A stretch of 64,000 bases of DNA, taken from assembly GCF_018294505.1 (NCBI RefSeq), contig NC_057795.1:516601915-516665914 (forward strand), given 5' to 3'. A model generated the notes under the pieces. The model did no database searches and had not been told where the DNA came from. It saw only the letters and a list, made by a program, of their open reading frames with translations. This document shows, one piece after another, positions 1 to 11,945 of this stretch. Position 1 is the stretch's first letter. Each line of letters starts with the position of its first letter. Origin of the DNA: Triticum aestivum. Its lineage: Eukaryota; Streptophyta; Magnoliopsida; Poales; Poaceae. The position numbers and the translations under genes were made by a program.

Positions 1-747
1 ACTTGCAAGATAGGATCAAGAACTCACATATATTCATGAAAACATAATAGGTTCAGATCTGAAATCATGGCACTTGGGCCCTAGTGACAAGCATTAAGCA
101 TAGCAAAGTCATAGCAACATCAATCTCAGAACATAGTGGATACTAGGGATCAAACCCTAACAAAACTAACTTGATTACATGGTAAATCTCATCCAACCCA
201 TCACCGTCCAGCAAGCCTAGGATGGAATTACTCACGCACGGAGGTGACCATCATGAAATTGGTGATGGAGGATGGTTGATGATGACGACGGCGATGAATC
301 CCCCTCTTCGGAGCCCCGAATGGACTCCAGATTAGCCCCCCGAGAGAGATTAGGGCATGGCAGCGGCTCCGTATTATAAAACACGATGAAACTTTCTCTC
401 TGATTTTTTCTCCATGAAACGGAATATATAGAGTTGGAGTTGACGTCGGTGGAGCTCCAGGGGGCCCACGAGACAGGGGGACATGCCCAGGGGGAGGGGG
501 CGCGCCCCCCACCCTCGTGGACAGGGTGCGGGGCCCTTGGCCTTGATTCTTTCGCCAGTATTTTTTATATTTTCCAAAAGTTATCTCCGTGGATTTTGAG
601 GTCATTCCGAGAACTTTTGTTTTCTACATCATGGCAGTTCTGCTAAAAACAGCGTTAGTCCGGGTTAGTTTGATTCAAATTATGCAAGTTAGAGTCCAAA
701 ACAAGGGCAAAAGTGTTTGGAAAAGTAGATACGACGGAGACGTATCA
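1..747 (-). repeat. TE1 3' LTR (partial)
   Basis: Matches the right-hand LTR from about 8122 to 8880 with scattered differences. It ends at 747 with CGTATCA, the complement of the usual TGATACG start. A GC-rich block near 470-535 contains GGGCGCGCCC next to CCACCCTCGTGG. The remaining half of the LTR lies left of the window. Confidence 0.9.
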
Positions 748-761
748 ACTCCCCCAAGCTT
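748..761 (-). other. TE1 polypurine tract
   Basis: Plus-strand ACTCCCCCAAGCTT directly abuts the LTR. On the coding strand it reads AAGCTTGGGGGAGT immediately before TGATACG, the expected priming site for plus-strand DNA synthesis. Confidence 0.8.
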
Positions 762-2774
762 AAACCTTTGGTTGTCCTCAAGCAATTCAATTGATAAACT
801 GAAAGTGATAAAGAAAAACTTTTACAAACTCTGTCTGCTCTTCTTGTTGTAAATATGTAAAGCCAACATTCAAGTTTTAGCAAAGATTATGAACTAACCA
901 TATTCACAATAACATTTAGATCTCATGTTTACTCATATCAATGGCATAATCAACTAGCGAGCAACAATAATAAATCTCGGATGACAACACTTTCTCAAAA
1001 CAATCATAATATGATATAACAAGATGGTATCTCGCTAGCCCTTTCTGAGACGACAAAACATAAATGCAGAGCACCTTTAAAGACCAAGGACTGACTAAAC
1101 ATTGTAATACATGGTAAAAGAGATCCAGTCAAGTCATACCCAATATAAACTAATAGTAATGGATGCAAATGATAGTGTGCTCTCCAGCGGGTGCTTTTTA
1201 ATAAGAGGGTGATGACTCAACATAAAAGTAAATAGATAGGCCCTTCGCAGAGGGAAGCAGGGATTTGTAGAGGTGCTAGAGCTCAATTTTAAAATAGAGA
1301 TGAAAGACATTTTGAGCGGTATACTTTCACTGTCAACGCAAAAACTATGAGATCTCGATATCTTCCATGCTACGTACATTATAGGCAGTTCCCAAACAAA
1401 ATGGTAAAGTTTATACTCCCCCACCACCAACAAGCATCAATCCATGGCTTGCTCGAAACAACGAGTGCCTCCAACTAGCAACAGCCCTGGGGGAGTTTTG
1501 TTTAATTATTTTGATTTGCTTTGATCTTTTTGATCATGGGACTGGGCATCCCGATTAACAGCCATTTTGTCGTGAATGAGGAGCGGAGTCCACTCCCCTT
1601 GAGAATAACCCACCTAGAATGGAAGATACAAACAGCCCTAGTTGAAACATGAGCTGCTCGAGCATACAAAATAGAATTTCATTTGAAGGTTTGGAGTTTG
1701 GCACATACAACTTTACTTGGAATGGCAGGTAAATACCGCATATAGGAAGGTATGGTGGACTCATATGGAATAACTTTGGGGTTTACGGAGTTTGGATGCA
1801 CAAGCAGTATTCCCGCTTAGTACAGGTGAAGGCTAGCAAAAGACTGGGGAGCGACCAACTGAGAGAGCGATAACAGTCATGAACATGCATTAAAATTAAT
1901 CAACATCGAGTGCAAGCATGAGTAGGATATGACCCACCATGAACATAAATATCATGAAGGCTATGTTGATTTGTTTTCAACTACATGCGTGAACATGTGC
2001 CAAGTCAAGTCACTCGAATCATTCAATGGAGGATACCATCCTATCATACCACATTACAACCATTTTAATAGCATGTTGGCACGCAAGGTAAACCATTATA
2101 AGCTCCTAGCTAATTAAGAATGGCATAAGCAACTATAATCTCTAATTGTCATTGCAAACATGTTTATTCATAATAGGCTGAATCAGGAACAATGAACTCA
2201 TCATATTTACAAAAACAAGAAAGGTTGAGTTCATACCAGCTTCTCTCATCTCAATCAGTCCATCATATATCGTCATTATTTCCTTTCACTTGCACGACCG
2301 AACGGTGTGTATAATAATAATAGTGCACGTGCATTGGACTAAGCTGGAATCTGCAAGCATTCAATTCAAGGGAGAAGACAAGGTAATGGGCTCTAAATTA
2401 AATCAACAATCATGCATATGAGAGCCACTAAGCATTTTCATTATGGTCTTCTCCTCTCGACCCCCAAAGGAAAGAAAAGAAATAAAACTATTTACACGGG
2501 AAAGCTCCCAACAAGCAAAAGAAGAACGAGAAATCTTTTTGGGTTTTATTTTTAATTACTACTAAAAGCATGGAAATTAAACTAACTAATATTTTTTTAT
2601 TTTTTTAAGGTTTATCAAACACACAAGAAGAAAGCTAGAAAAAGAAATTAAACTAGCATGGATAATACAATGAAAGAGTATGAGCACCGACAACTAAAAT
2701 AGTGTGTGAACATGAATGTAAAGTCGGTGAGAAATATGTACTCCCCCAAGCTTAGGCTTTTGGCCTAAGTTGGT
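762..2774 (-). other. TE1 3' noncoding internal region
   Basis: AT-rich with no supported ORF. The part at about 1130-1850 is homologous, in inverted orientation, to the 3' interior of TE5 (about 27300-27950), for example around ATGCGGTATTTACCTGCC and the run after GCTTTGATC. A second polypurine-like copy, CTCCCCCAAGCTTAGGC, lies at about 2741-2757 just downstream of the second ORF. Confidence 0.7.
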
Positions 2775-3856
2775 CTATGCCCATGGATCGCGGCTACTCT
2801 CCCCGGTGTACTGAGGAGTGTCATCTGGATATGACTGGTTGGCGATCTCCTCCGGATCCCACTGATAACAAGATGGGCGATAAGGGTCCAGTGGCGGTTC
2901 TGGCTCAGGCTCTAGAGCTGATGTCTGGCCTCGGTGCACGTACACGGCCTTCAGCAAGACGAGGTAATGGCCTATAGTTAAATCAAACAAGGAAGGTGCA
3001 GGCAGGGTAATAATCTCATGGTGTTTCTTATTAAATCTCAGGTTATACAGAAGCATCTTATCATCATTGTCGACAATAAACTCATGCGCTACCATGCTCC
3101 TGTAATCTAAAAAGGTAGGGGCAGCAGTGTCTCCTCTTTCTCATCATGCCTAATAGGTATCTCGAAATGTTTAGCAAGGCGTGCATCAGAGATACCTCCA
3201 AAGATGGGGCCTTTTGTATGGTTTAGGCTTAATCGTTTAGCAATAACGGGACCCATACTAAAAGTGTTATCACCAAATAAGGCATGGAGCAGAATAATAA
3301 TATCAGGAACACTGAAGTTTCCACTATTTCCACGACCAATTAAGCATTGACTAGCAAATATGGCAAAGTAGCATAAAATAGGAAAATGAATGATAGTGAT
3401 TCTCGCATCGGAACCCTTCCTTGATTCCCCTACAGTAATAGTATCAATAAAACCATCCACATCTTTACGATGTGGTTCATCTGAGCTACCCTCAAAGGGT
3501 ATTCTACAAGCCGCGCAAAAATTACGTAATGACATTTCCTTAGCCTCATCATATAAATGAAAAGATACTGAAGGAGGTGAATTCTTAGGATAATAATAAA
3601 AGTTTTGCACGAAAGTATTGGTAAGTAAGAGATACTGTTCGATCCAGTCATGCAGGAAGTCGGTGAGGCCCGCATTTTCAGCCAAAGAATAAAATTCTTC
3701 ATAAATCCCGGCTGCTCTCAAGAAATTATCACAAGGCCATTCACACGGTCGTACTTCCGCTACGCGAGGAAGATTATACTTGACCTTTTCTTTCTCCTTA
3801 GCTTGTTTATCCTTGGAGCTTTGGCTAGAGGCGACCCTCAACAACACCCTCTTCAT
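2775..3856 (-). pseudogene. TE1 second ORF, plant-transposon protein of unknown role, frameshifted
   Basis: Reads from ATG at 3856 as a 249-residue frame beginning MKRVLLRVASSQSSKDKQAK (basic, lysine-rich), then a conserved-looking core with FLHDWIEQYLLL, NFYYYPKNSPPSVSF and GDNTFSMGPVIAKRLSLN. It stops at 3107. A second 106-residue frame, from 3095 to 2775, continues with MVAHEFIVDNDDKM and an acidic/proline tail EPEPEPPLDP. The two join if one T is restored in the T-run at about 3109-3113, so they look like one gene of about 360 residues. The core layout resembles proteins annotated as putative plant transposon protein; that match is low confidence. It occupies the place where reverse transcriptase and integrase would lie, on the same strand as gag. 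Confidence 0.6.
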
Positions 3857-4641
3857 CTTTTTCTGAAATTTTTTGAAATTTTTAGTAACTCAAAATAAAA
3901 GTGAATCAAATTAAACAAGATTGATAGCAACTACCCCCACAAGTGCCTAGAGCCTATATCATGCATTAGAATTACTTGGGACCTCATGAATTTGCATGCA
4001 AGCTCAAGAACAGGGTCACCTAGGTAGCAAAAATTTACAATGAATAAAGCACTAGAACAAAAACTAATTGGACCATTGGAGGAGTCACATACCAAGCAAA
4101 AATCTCCCAAAGCAGTTTTGTGAATGGTGCTTTGAGCAAGGAGATCGGAAATCGCAGCAAAATGAGCCAAAACTCGTGCTTAAGCTGGATGGGGATTTTT
4201 TTGGGAGGAAGATGGAGTGTGTGGGTGCAGGAATAAGTGGAGGGGGGCTACCGTGGGCCCACAAGGCAGGGGGGCGCTCCCACTAAGGGTGGGTGCGCCC
4301 TGGACCCTCGTGGCCAGGTGCTTGCCCCCCCCCTACTGTGTTCTCAGTTCCTCAAATCCTCAAATATTCCATAAAAAATCATACTAAATTTGCAGGGCAT
4401 TTGGAGAACTTTTATTTTCGGGATATTTTCTATTGCATGGATAATTCAGAAAACAGACAGAAAATACTATTTTCGTTTTATTTATTCTAAATAACATAAA
4501 GTAAAAAGAGGGTACAGAAGGTTGTGCCTTCTAGTTTCATCCATCTCATGATCATCAAAAGGAATCCATTAACAAGGTTGATCAAGTCTTGTTAACAAAC
4601 TCATTCCGAATAACATGGAACTGGAGAAATTTCGAATAACA
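3857..4641 (-). other. TE1 spacer between protease and second ORF, with GC-rich LTR-like module
   Basis: No convincing coding sequence. The part at 3860-4170 is a leader for the second ORF. At about 4215-4330 lies a GC-rich block (GGGGCGCTCCC, GGGTGCGCCC, CCCTCGTGG) of the same style as the GGGCGCGCCC blocks inside the LTRs of TE1, TE5, TE6 and TE11. It is followed by AT-rich sequence resembling the LTR phrase around GGAGAACTTTTATTTTC. This suggests a copied LTR promoter segment. Confidence 0.5.
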
Positions 4642-7430
4642 CTAGGTTACCTCAACGGGGATATGAACATCCCCTATAATAAGAATATCATATTTTTTCT
4701 TGACAGTAGGAAGAGGAAATTCAAAACCTCCAATAATGATAGTTGGAATTTTTCCAATAGAATTGATGCTATGAACTTGAGGTTGTTTCCTCGGAAAGTG
4801 TATTGTATGCTCATTACCATTAACATGAAAAGAGACATTGCCTTTGTTGCAATTAATAACAGCCCCTACAGTATTCAAAAAGGGTCTACCGAGGATAATC
4901 GACATACTATTGTCCTCGGGAATATCAAGAATAACAAAGTCTGTTAAGATAGTGACATTTGCAACCACAACAGGCACATCCTCACAAATACCGACAGGTA
5001 TAGCAGTTGATTTATCAGCCATTTGCAAAGATATTTCAGTTGGTGTCAACTTATTCAATTCAAGTCTACGATATAAAGAGAGAGTCATAACACTAACATC
5101 GGCTCCAAGATCACATAAAGCAGTTTTAACATAGTTTCTTTTAATGGAGCATGGTATAGTTGGTACTCCTAGATCTCCAAGTTTCTTTGGTATTCCACCC
5201 TTAAAAGTACAATTAGCAAGCATGGTGGAAATTTCAGCTTCTAGTATCTTTCTTTTATTTGTAATAATATCCTTCATGTATTTAGCATAAGGATTTACTT
5301 TAAGCATATCAGTCAAGCGCATACGTAAGAAGATAGGTCTAATCATTTCAGCAAAGCGCTCAAAATCCTCATCATCCTTTTTCTTGGATGGCTTAGGAGG
5401 AAAAGGCATGGGTTTCTGAACCCATGGTTCTCTTTCTTTGTTGTGCTTCCTAGCAACAAAGTCTCTCTTATCATAACGTTGATTCTTTGATTGTGGGTTA
5501 TCAAGATCAACAACAGGTTCAATCTCTACATCATTATTATTGCTAGGTTGAGCATCAACATGAACATTATCATTAACATTATCACTAGGTTCATGCTCAT
5601 CACCAGATTGTGTTTTAGCATCAGGAATAGAAAAGCCATTGGGGTTCTCAGGTGTGTCTACAACAGGTTCACTAGAAGCATGCAAAGTCCTATCATTTTT
5701 CTTTTTCTTCTTTTTAGAAGGACTAGGTGCATCTAAATTATTTCTCTGAGAATCTTGCTCAATTCTCTTAGGGTGGCCTTCAGGATACAAAGGTTCCTGA
5801 GTCGTTCTACGAGTTCTAGTAGCCACTCTAATAGCAAAGTCATGTTTATTATTTAATTCATCGAGCAAATCACTTTGAGCCTTAAGTACTTGTTCTGCTT
5901 GAGTGGTAACCATAGAAGAATATTTGCTAATGAGTTTAAGTTCATCTTTAACTCTATCCATATAATCACTCAAGCGTCCAATCATGAAAGCATTACTCTT
6001 TAATTCTCTACCAACATAGGCATTGAAACTTTCTTGTCTAGCCATAAAGTCATCAAATTCATCCAAACAGTGGCTAGGAAATTTAGTAGACGGGATTTCA
6101 ACTTTATCATATCTATAGAGAGAATTTACCTTTACTACCCGTGTCGGGTTATCAAGACCATGTGTTTCTTCGACGGGCGGTATATTAAGACCATGTATTT
6201 CTTCAATAGGAGGTAAATTCTTAACATCTTCAGCCTTAATACCTTTTTCTTTCATAGATTTCTTTGCCTCTTGCATATCTTCAGGACTGAGAAATAGAAC
6301 ACCCCTCTTCTTAGGAGTTGGTTTAGGAATAGGCTCAGAAGTTGGCTCAATTGGCTCGGGAATTGGCTCAGGAAGAGTCCAATTATTTTCATTATTCAAC
6401 ATATTATTCAATAACAATTCAGCTTGGTCACTGTTCTTTCCCTGAAAACACAACCAACACAACTATCCAAGTGGTCCTTGAAGCATCGGTTAGTCCATTA
6501 TAAAAGATATCAAGTATTTCATTTTTCTTAAGAGGATGATCAGGAAAAGCATTAAGTAATCGGAGAAGCCTCCCCCAAGCTTGTGGGAGACTCTCTTCTT
6601 CGATTTGCACAAAATTATATGTCTCGCAAGACAGCTTGTTTCTTATGAGCAAGGAAATATTTAGCAGAGAAGTAATAAATCATATCATGGGGACTACGCA
6701 CACAACCAGGATCAAGAGAATTAAACCAAGTTTTAGCATCACCCTTTAATGAGAATGGAAATATCTTAAGGATATAATAATAGAGAGACTTCTCATCATT
6801 AGTGAACAGGGTGGCTATATCATTCAATTTAGTAAGATGTGCCACAACAGTTTCAGATTCATTGCCATAAAAAGGATCAGATTCAACCAAAGTAATTATC
6901 TCAGGATCAACAGAGAATTCATAATCCTTATCAGTAACAAAGATAGGTGAAGTGGCAAAAGCAGGGTCATATTTCATTCTAGCATTCATGTATTGCTGCT
7001 TCCATTTAGCTCTAGTAGCTTCTTCATCCATAACATAACCCTTAGGAACAACAGGCAATTCATACTTAGGGGGAGAACCTTCATCATCACTATCAACAAT
7101 AATTTCATCTTCTATAATTTCATTCTCTCTAACCCTAGCAAGTTGTTCATCAAGAAATTCACCTAATGGCAAAGTAGTATCAAGCATAGAAGTAGTTTCA
7201 TCATAAGTATCATGCATAGCAGAAGTGGCATCATCAATAACATGCGACACATCATAATTCATAGCAGTAGCAGGTTTAGGTGTCGCAAGCTTACTCAAAA
7301 CGGAAGGAGAATCTAGTGCAGAGCTAGATGGCAGTTCCTTACCTCCCCCCGTAGTTGGGGAAAATTTTTGGTTCTTTCGTCGTTCAAGTTCCTCATAGTG
7401 ATCAGCAGATATAAATCCCAAGTGACTCAA
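4642..7430 (-). pseudogene. TE1 gag-protease polyprotein, frameshifted
   Basis: Structural protein plus aspartic protease of a Gypsy element. The start is ATG at 7430 (MSHLGFISADHYEELERR). The first 271 residues end in the gag core (KGDAKTWFNSLDPG, MIYYFSAKYF). Frameshifts near 6640 and 6450 pass to a short middle frame and then a 606-residue frame ending at 4642. The latter holds lysine-rich stretches and the retropepsin site CDLGADVSVM (Asp near base 5110), with the flap-side motif IILGRPFLNTVG downstream. The residue before VSVM is Asp where Ser is usual. There is no CCHC knuckle and no reverse transcriptase. Protease remains open although gag is broken. Confidence 0.82.
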
Positions 7431-7445
7431 AGAATAGAGCTATGC

Positions 7446-7463
7446 TTCCCGGCAACGGCGCCA
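7446..7463 (-). other. TE1 primer binding site (tRNA-Asp type)
   Basis: On the coding strand TGGCGCCGTTGCCGGGAA lies 11 bases inside the 5' LTR. It matches the TGGCGCCGTTGCCGGGGA complement of the 3' end of plant tRNA-Asp. Confidence 0.8.
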
Positions 7464-7474
7464 GAAAACAATCT

Positions 7475-8880
7475 TGATAACCCACAAGTATAGGGGATCG
7501 CAACAGTTTTCGAGGGTAGAGTATTCAACCCAAGTTTATTGATTCGACACAAGGGGAGCCAAAGAATATTCTCAAGTATTAGCAGTTGAGTTGTCAATTC
7601 AACCACACCTGGATAACTTAGTATCTGCAGCAAAGTATTTAGTAGCAAAGTAGTATGATAGTAATGGTAACAGTGGCAAAAGTAAAATAGTAGTTTTGTA
7701 GTAATTGTAACAGTAGCAACGGTAAAGTAAATAAGCAAAGCACAATATGTGAAAAGCTCGTATGCATTGGATCAGTGATGGATAATTATGTCGGATGCGA
7801 TTCCTCGTGTAATAGTTATAACATGGGGTAACACAGAACTAGCTCCAATTCATCAATGTAATGTATGCATGTATTCCGAATATAGTCATATGTGCTTATG
7901 GAAAACAACTTGAATGACATCTTTTGTCCTACCCTCCCGTGGCAGCGGGGTCCTAATGGAAACTAAGGGATATTAAGGCCTCCTTTTAATAGAGAACCAG
8001 ACCAAAGCATTAGCACTTAGTGAATACATGAACTCCTCAAACTACGGTCATCACTGAGAAGTATCCCGATTATTGTCACTTCGGGGTTGTCGGATCATAA
8101 CACATAATAGGTGACTATAGACTTGCAAGATAGGATCTAGAACTCATATATATTCATGAAAACATAATAGGTTCAGATCTGAAATCATGGCACTCGGGCC
8201 CTAGTGACAAGCATTAAGCATAGCAAAGTCATAGCAACATCAATCTCAGAACATAGTGGATACTAGGGATCAAACCCAAACAAAGCTAACTTTATTACAT
8301 GGTAAATCTCATCCAACCCATCACTGTCCAGCAAGCCTACGATGGAATTACTCACGCACGGCGGTGAGCGTCATGAAATTGGTGATGGAGGATGGTTCAT
8401 GATGATGACGGTGATGAATCCCCCTCTTCGGAGCCCCAGACGGACTCTGGATCAGCCCTCCTGAGAGAGATTAGGGCTTGGCGGCGGCTCCATATCGTAA
8501 AACACGATGAAACTTTCTCTCTGACTTTTTTCTCTGTGAAACAGAATATATAGAGTTGGAGCTGAGGTTGGTGGAGCTCCAGGGGGCCCACGAGACAGGG
8601 GGCGTGCCAAGGGGGAGGGGGCGCGCCCCCCACCCTCGTGGACAGGGTGTGGGCCCCCTGGCCTTGATTCTTTCGCCAATATTTTTTATATTTTCCAAAA
8701 GTTATCTCCGTGGATTTTCAGGTCATTCCGAGAACTTTTGTTTTCTACATAATAAATAACACCATGGCAGTTCTGCTGAAAACAGCGTCAGTCCGGGTTA
8801 GTTTCATTCAAATCATGCAAGTTAGAGTCCAAAACAAGGGCAAAAGTGTTTGGAAAAGTAGATATGACAGAGACGTATCG
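7475..8880 (-). repeat. TE1 5' LTR (complete, 1406 bp)
   Basis: Plus-strand start TGATAACCCACAAGTATAGG at 7475 and end CGTATCG at 8880; the left copy ends CGTATCA, so the terminal base has mutated. The coding strand carries a TATA-like TCTATATATTC (plus strand about 8545-8556) and the GC-rich GGGCGCGCCC block at about 8610-8660. Open frames in this LTR are compositional and are not annotated as genes. Confidence 0.9.
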
Positions 8881-11171
8881 GGGGGCCATGATTGTCCTGA
8901 TAAAAAAATGGAATTTCTATACTCCCTCATGATGAAGCAATCTTTCCATAGATGAGTGTCTGGCTTGTCTTGAGAACCGTGCTTTGGGCAAGGCTGATTC
9001 ATTATCACCTCAAGGTTGAACTTTGGCCCGCCAAACCGGGGCATTGATGATTTCCCATTATGATGCTGATTATTATTCTGCATATTGGTATTAGCCACAA
9101 AGTCTGAATCGCCATTAGTTTGCTTGCGCTTACCGTTATTACCTTGACCCGCCGCATTATGTTGTTGTCCCTTTGCATTGCCGTTCTTCTTCCCCTTGCC
9201 AGCCTTCTCCTCATCAGACTCAGGGTCCATAGTGTTATCAGAGTCAGCGTATTTGATAAGAGCCGCCATGAGCTCTCCCATATCATTGCAGTGGCGCTCA
9301 AGCCGCCCCAGCTTTTGTTTGAGGGGAAGGAACCGACAATTTCTCTCCAAAACCAGGACGGCTGAGCCGGCGTTGATGTTATCCGATGAGTGGATAATAG
9401 CTAAAATCCGGCATACCCAATGGGCGGTTGACTCGCCCTCACTCTGGATACAAGTGTCTAAATCAAGATTCGGTAGAGGCTGTTTACATGTGTCCTTGAA
9501 ATTCTGAATAAAGCGCGTCTTCAATTCAGTCCATGATCTGTTGAAGTTAGGGGGCACCCCCTTTAACCAGGTGCGAGCCGTCCCATCCAACATCATGGTG
9601 ACGTGCTTAGCGCACATAGTGTCATTGACATCCAAAATCTCCATGGCCAGCTCATAACTCTCGATCCAAGCCTCCGGGGGTTGATCCACTGTGTAATTAG
9701 GAACCTTGCGGGGGCCCTTAAAATCCTTGGGAAAACGCTCATTATGCAAGGACGATACTAAACAAGGAACACCAACAGTCCTCGAAGTTATCCAAGCTTC
9801 TATGGACACCGACAGGTTATGTTGGGGCTGCTGATGAGCCGCTAACTGAGCCGCCAGCCCAGCTTCTCGACGTGCCCTGCCCTGATCCACCAAAGCCTGA
9901 GCATTGTTATCAGCACGCGGTGGGTCATGCCCACGGGGCTGGTTACGGTGCCGCTCTCTGCTTGAAACCGCCGGTGACTCAATGCGATGGCTATAACTTC
10001 GGGTATGACGCGGAGTTGAATGAATCCGCTCACAGCTATACGAGTATGCCGCTTGTTGAGCTACCTCAGTTTGAAGAAGCTCCACGGCATTCCGCGCCTC
10101 AACCGACGCGGGAGACTCGCCTTGCACCGAGAGAGCCGCTAGCCGTGATGCCACAGCAATCATATTATCCAGAGGATTAGAATAGTGACCCGGTGGTGTG
10201 GGCATCTGCTGAGGCGGGGTTAGGTTCAACCGAGGCAGGTCTGCAACATGTGGTTGAGTCGTCGCCTCGGTCACGGGTGCCTCAACAGCCAGGGTTACCT
10301 CAAGCGGGTTACTAGGTTCGGCCCCAGGCATGTTGAAAAGATTCATTGCATCATACTCCAAAGGTAGACGACTCTGGTGCCTCCTTTGCAGAACGGCGTT
10401 GGATGCATTCTTATCCAAGCTTAACAGGAAATTTTCTGCTTGAATTCGTTGTGACGCAGCGTCCAGGGCAGCTCATTCTGTCACCATCCTAGCGTTCTCA
10501 GCATTAAGCTCCTCCTTGGCCTGAGCTATCTCATCTCGTAGCTTCACGACATCCACCTTATGATGTGCTTGAGTCTCTGGTGTTACCTCTGCAGCTAACA
10601 AGGTTGCCAAAGCATCCAAGAGCTTGGATAAAACTTGAGCCGGCGGGCACCCAGAGCCGCTCTCCCCAGCTGTCACCGCGGCCGTTGAGCTGGAAGTCAT
10701 AGCTGCAGCGGTTGATGAATTCTGCATTGGTTGCATGCCTGCCATGAAGATCATGACTCTATTTGGCGGCTCATAGGGGTCCGGAATACTGTTGCCATCA
10801 GAGTAGCACCCAAGGCCGCCATCTTGCAGTTGATACTTTGAATCGGTCTTGCCGGTTGAGGACTCATCATCAGAATAGATGGCCGTCTCTCCACCAGACA
10901 CAGATCCTTCCTCAAGATCTGCCCCGTGGATGAAACCAACAAAGGCGTGCTTCACGATGGTTTGAACCTTGGTGGGTCGTGCACGCTGAGCCGTCTTGAT
11001 GATGTCGGTGCATGTGTCCGGCTCAGGTTCCGACTCTCCGATCTTGTTGATGAAGACGTGGATTCCACCGAAGGGGACCCGGTACCCATACTCAATTGAG
11101 CCGGCCTCGGGGCCCCAGCCTGGATCGTTGATGTAGAGTTTGCCGTGGCGGCTCTTGGTCATCCGGCCCAC
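8881..11171 (-). pseudogene. TE2 gag, one premature stop, 3' end removed by TE1
   Basis: One frame runs from ATG at 11171 (MGRMTKSRHGKLYINDPGWG) to the TE1 boundary, broken only by a TGA at 10473-10475. The N-terminal 230 residues are acidic, with a Ser/Thr/Ala-rich stretch and a short coiled coil (VKLRDEIAQAKEELNAENAR). The gag core follows TGA: PPEAWIESYELAMEILDV, LDGTARTWLKGVPPN, WTELKTRFIQNFKD. Then comes a Lys/Gly/Asn/Gln-rich nucleic-acid-binding region and a Cys/His segment CPKHGSQDKPDTHLWKDC. About 763 codons remain. The length and domain order fit Gypsy gag. Confidence 0.8.
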
Positions 11172-11250
11172 GGCGTATCACTTGATCCCTGATAAGCTGC
11201 CCTTCAAGAAATCAAAACCATCGTGCGTTAGTCCCACGGTGGGTGCCAAC

Positions 11251-11595
11251 TATCGTGGACTTAACACGACAGATGTCCTAGCTGAAGGACTTAGGTGTGG
11301 AGCCACTTTATATACAGGTTGATGCCCAGCGGCTTACAGAGTCCCGGCCAGCTCACACAAACGTGATCGGCTCGGTTTCTAACTAAGCTTGCCTTAGAGG
11401 ACAAGTTTAACTTATGGCATCTCACACCTTTGGGCTTCAAGTCACCTCCGAGTTTTGGGCCTTCAATAGGCTTGCTCTATGAACCGCCATCTTCATGTCT
11501 TCTTGGACCTTATGAGGTCTCTTCATATTTAATTCGCCAATGGCATGACCTGGCCCCTTCTAGGCGGGTCATACCTAGTAGTTACATACCCAACA
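11251..11595 (-). repeat. TE2 5' LTR (probable, about 345 bp) with adjacent primer region
   Basis: Begins at TATCGTGGAC (TG expected, TA found) right after the primer-like CACGGTGGGTGCCAAC at about 11235-11250, and ends near ATACCCAACA at 11595. No second copy is in the window, so both ends rest on typical Gypsy structure and recall. Confidence 0.5.
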
Positions 11596-11932
11596 GGCAG
11601 CTCACACAGTTTCTAGCAATAAATCGTGTTCGATCAATGAACAATCACACACAACATTCTCTTGAAAATTGTTTGCGTTAGGCCACCTTGTGCAGACGTT
11701 TTCCTTGGAGCGACTGTGTGGGATGTATATACGAACGGAAACGTTTAGCGGGGACTGACTGTGTGGGATGTACTTATGACCGGAAATGATTTCGCGTGTA
11801 TAATTGTATTTTTTAGCACTACTGTACGTATAACCGTATTTGGTCGCTCACCGGTCACACACGACTTCATTTTGCCGAGCGCGTGTGTCAGGAGGGCATA
11901 TCCCCGACAGTTTCTGGGTCGTGTGGGAAGGA

Positions 11933-11945
11933 CCCCCCCCCCCCC
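11933..11945. repeat. C homopolymer (13 nt)
   Basis: Thirteen consecutive C bases within TE3. Its length is prone to polymerase slippage and assembly error. Confidence 0.9.

Larger units (their letters stand above)
1..8880 (-). mobile_element. TE1: non-autonomous Gypsy LTR retrotransposon (Sabrina-like), 3' LTR cut by window edge
   Basis: The sequence at 1-747 is repeated at about 8122-8880, giving two LTRs around a minus-strand interior. In element order (right to left): 5' LTR, primer site, gag-protease, a spacer, a second ORF, a 2 kb noncoding stretch, polypurine tract, 3' LTR. No reverse transcriptase, RNase H or integrase motif was found, so it needs enzymes in trans. The LTR begins TGATACGTCTCC in element sense. 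TE1 sits inside the gag of TE2. The target duplication cannot be tested because the 3' LTR runs off the window. The Sabrina-like label is from recall. Confidence 0.88.
8881..11595 (-). mobile_element. TE2: Gypsy LTR retrotransposon fragment, cut by TE1
   Basis: Minus-strand order: 5' LTR (11595 to 11251), primer region, gag (11171 to 8881). Gag is severed exactly where the TE1 LTR begins, so TE1 jumped into it. The protease, pol and 3' LTR of TE2 would lie left of the window. The family was not assigned. Confidence 0.75.

Noticed and set aside
228..605. Open frames in the GC-rich part of the TE1 LTR (also 8397-8698)
   Set aside because: They are repeated in both LTRs, cross the promoter block and have low-complexity Pro/Gly/Arg composition; LTR shadows.
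7446..7463. tRNA gene suggested by tRNA-like sequence
   Set aside because: It is only the 18-base primer complement next to an LTR; no cloverleaf surrounds it. The same holds for 24189, 34462 and 49167.
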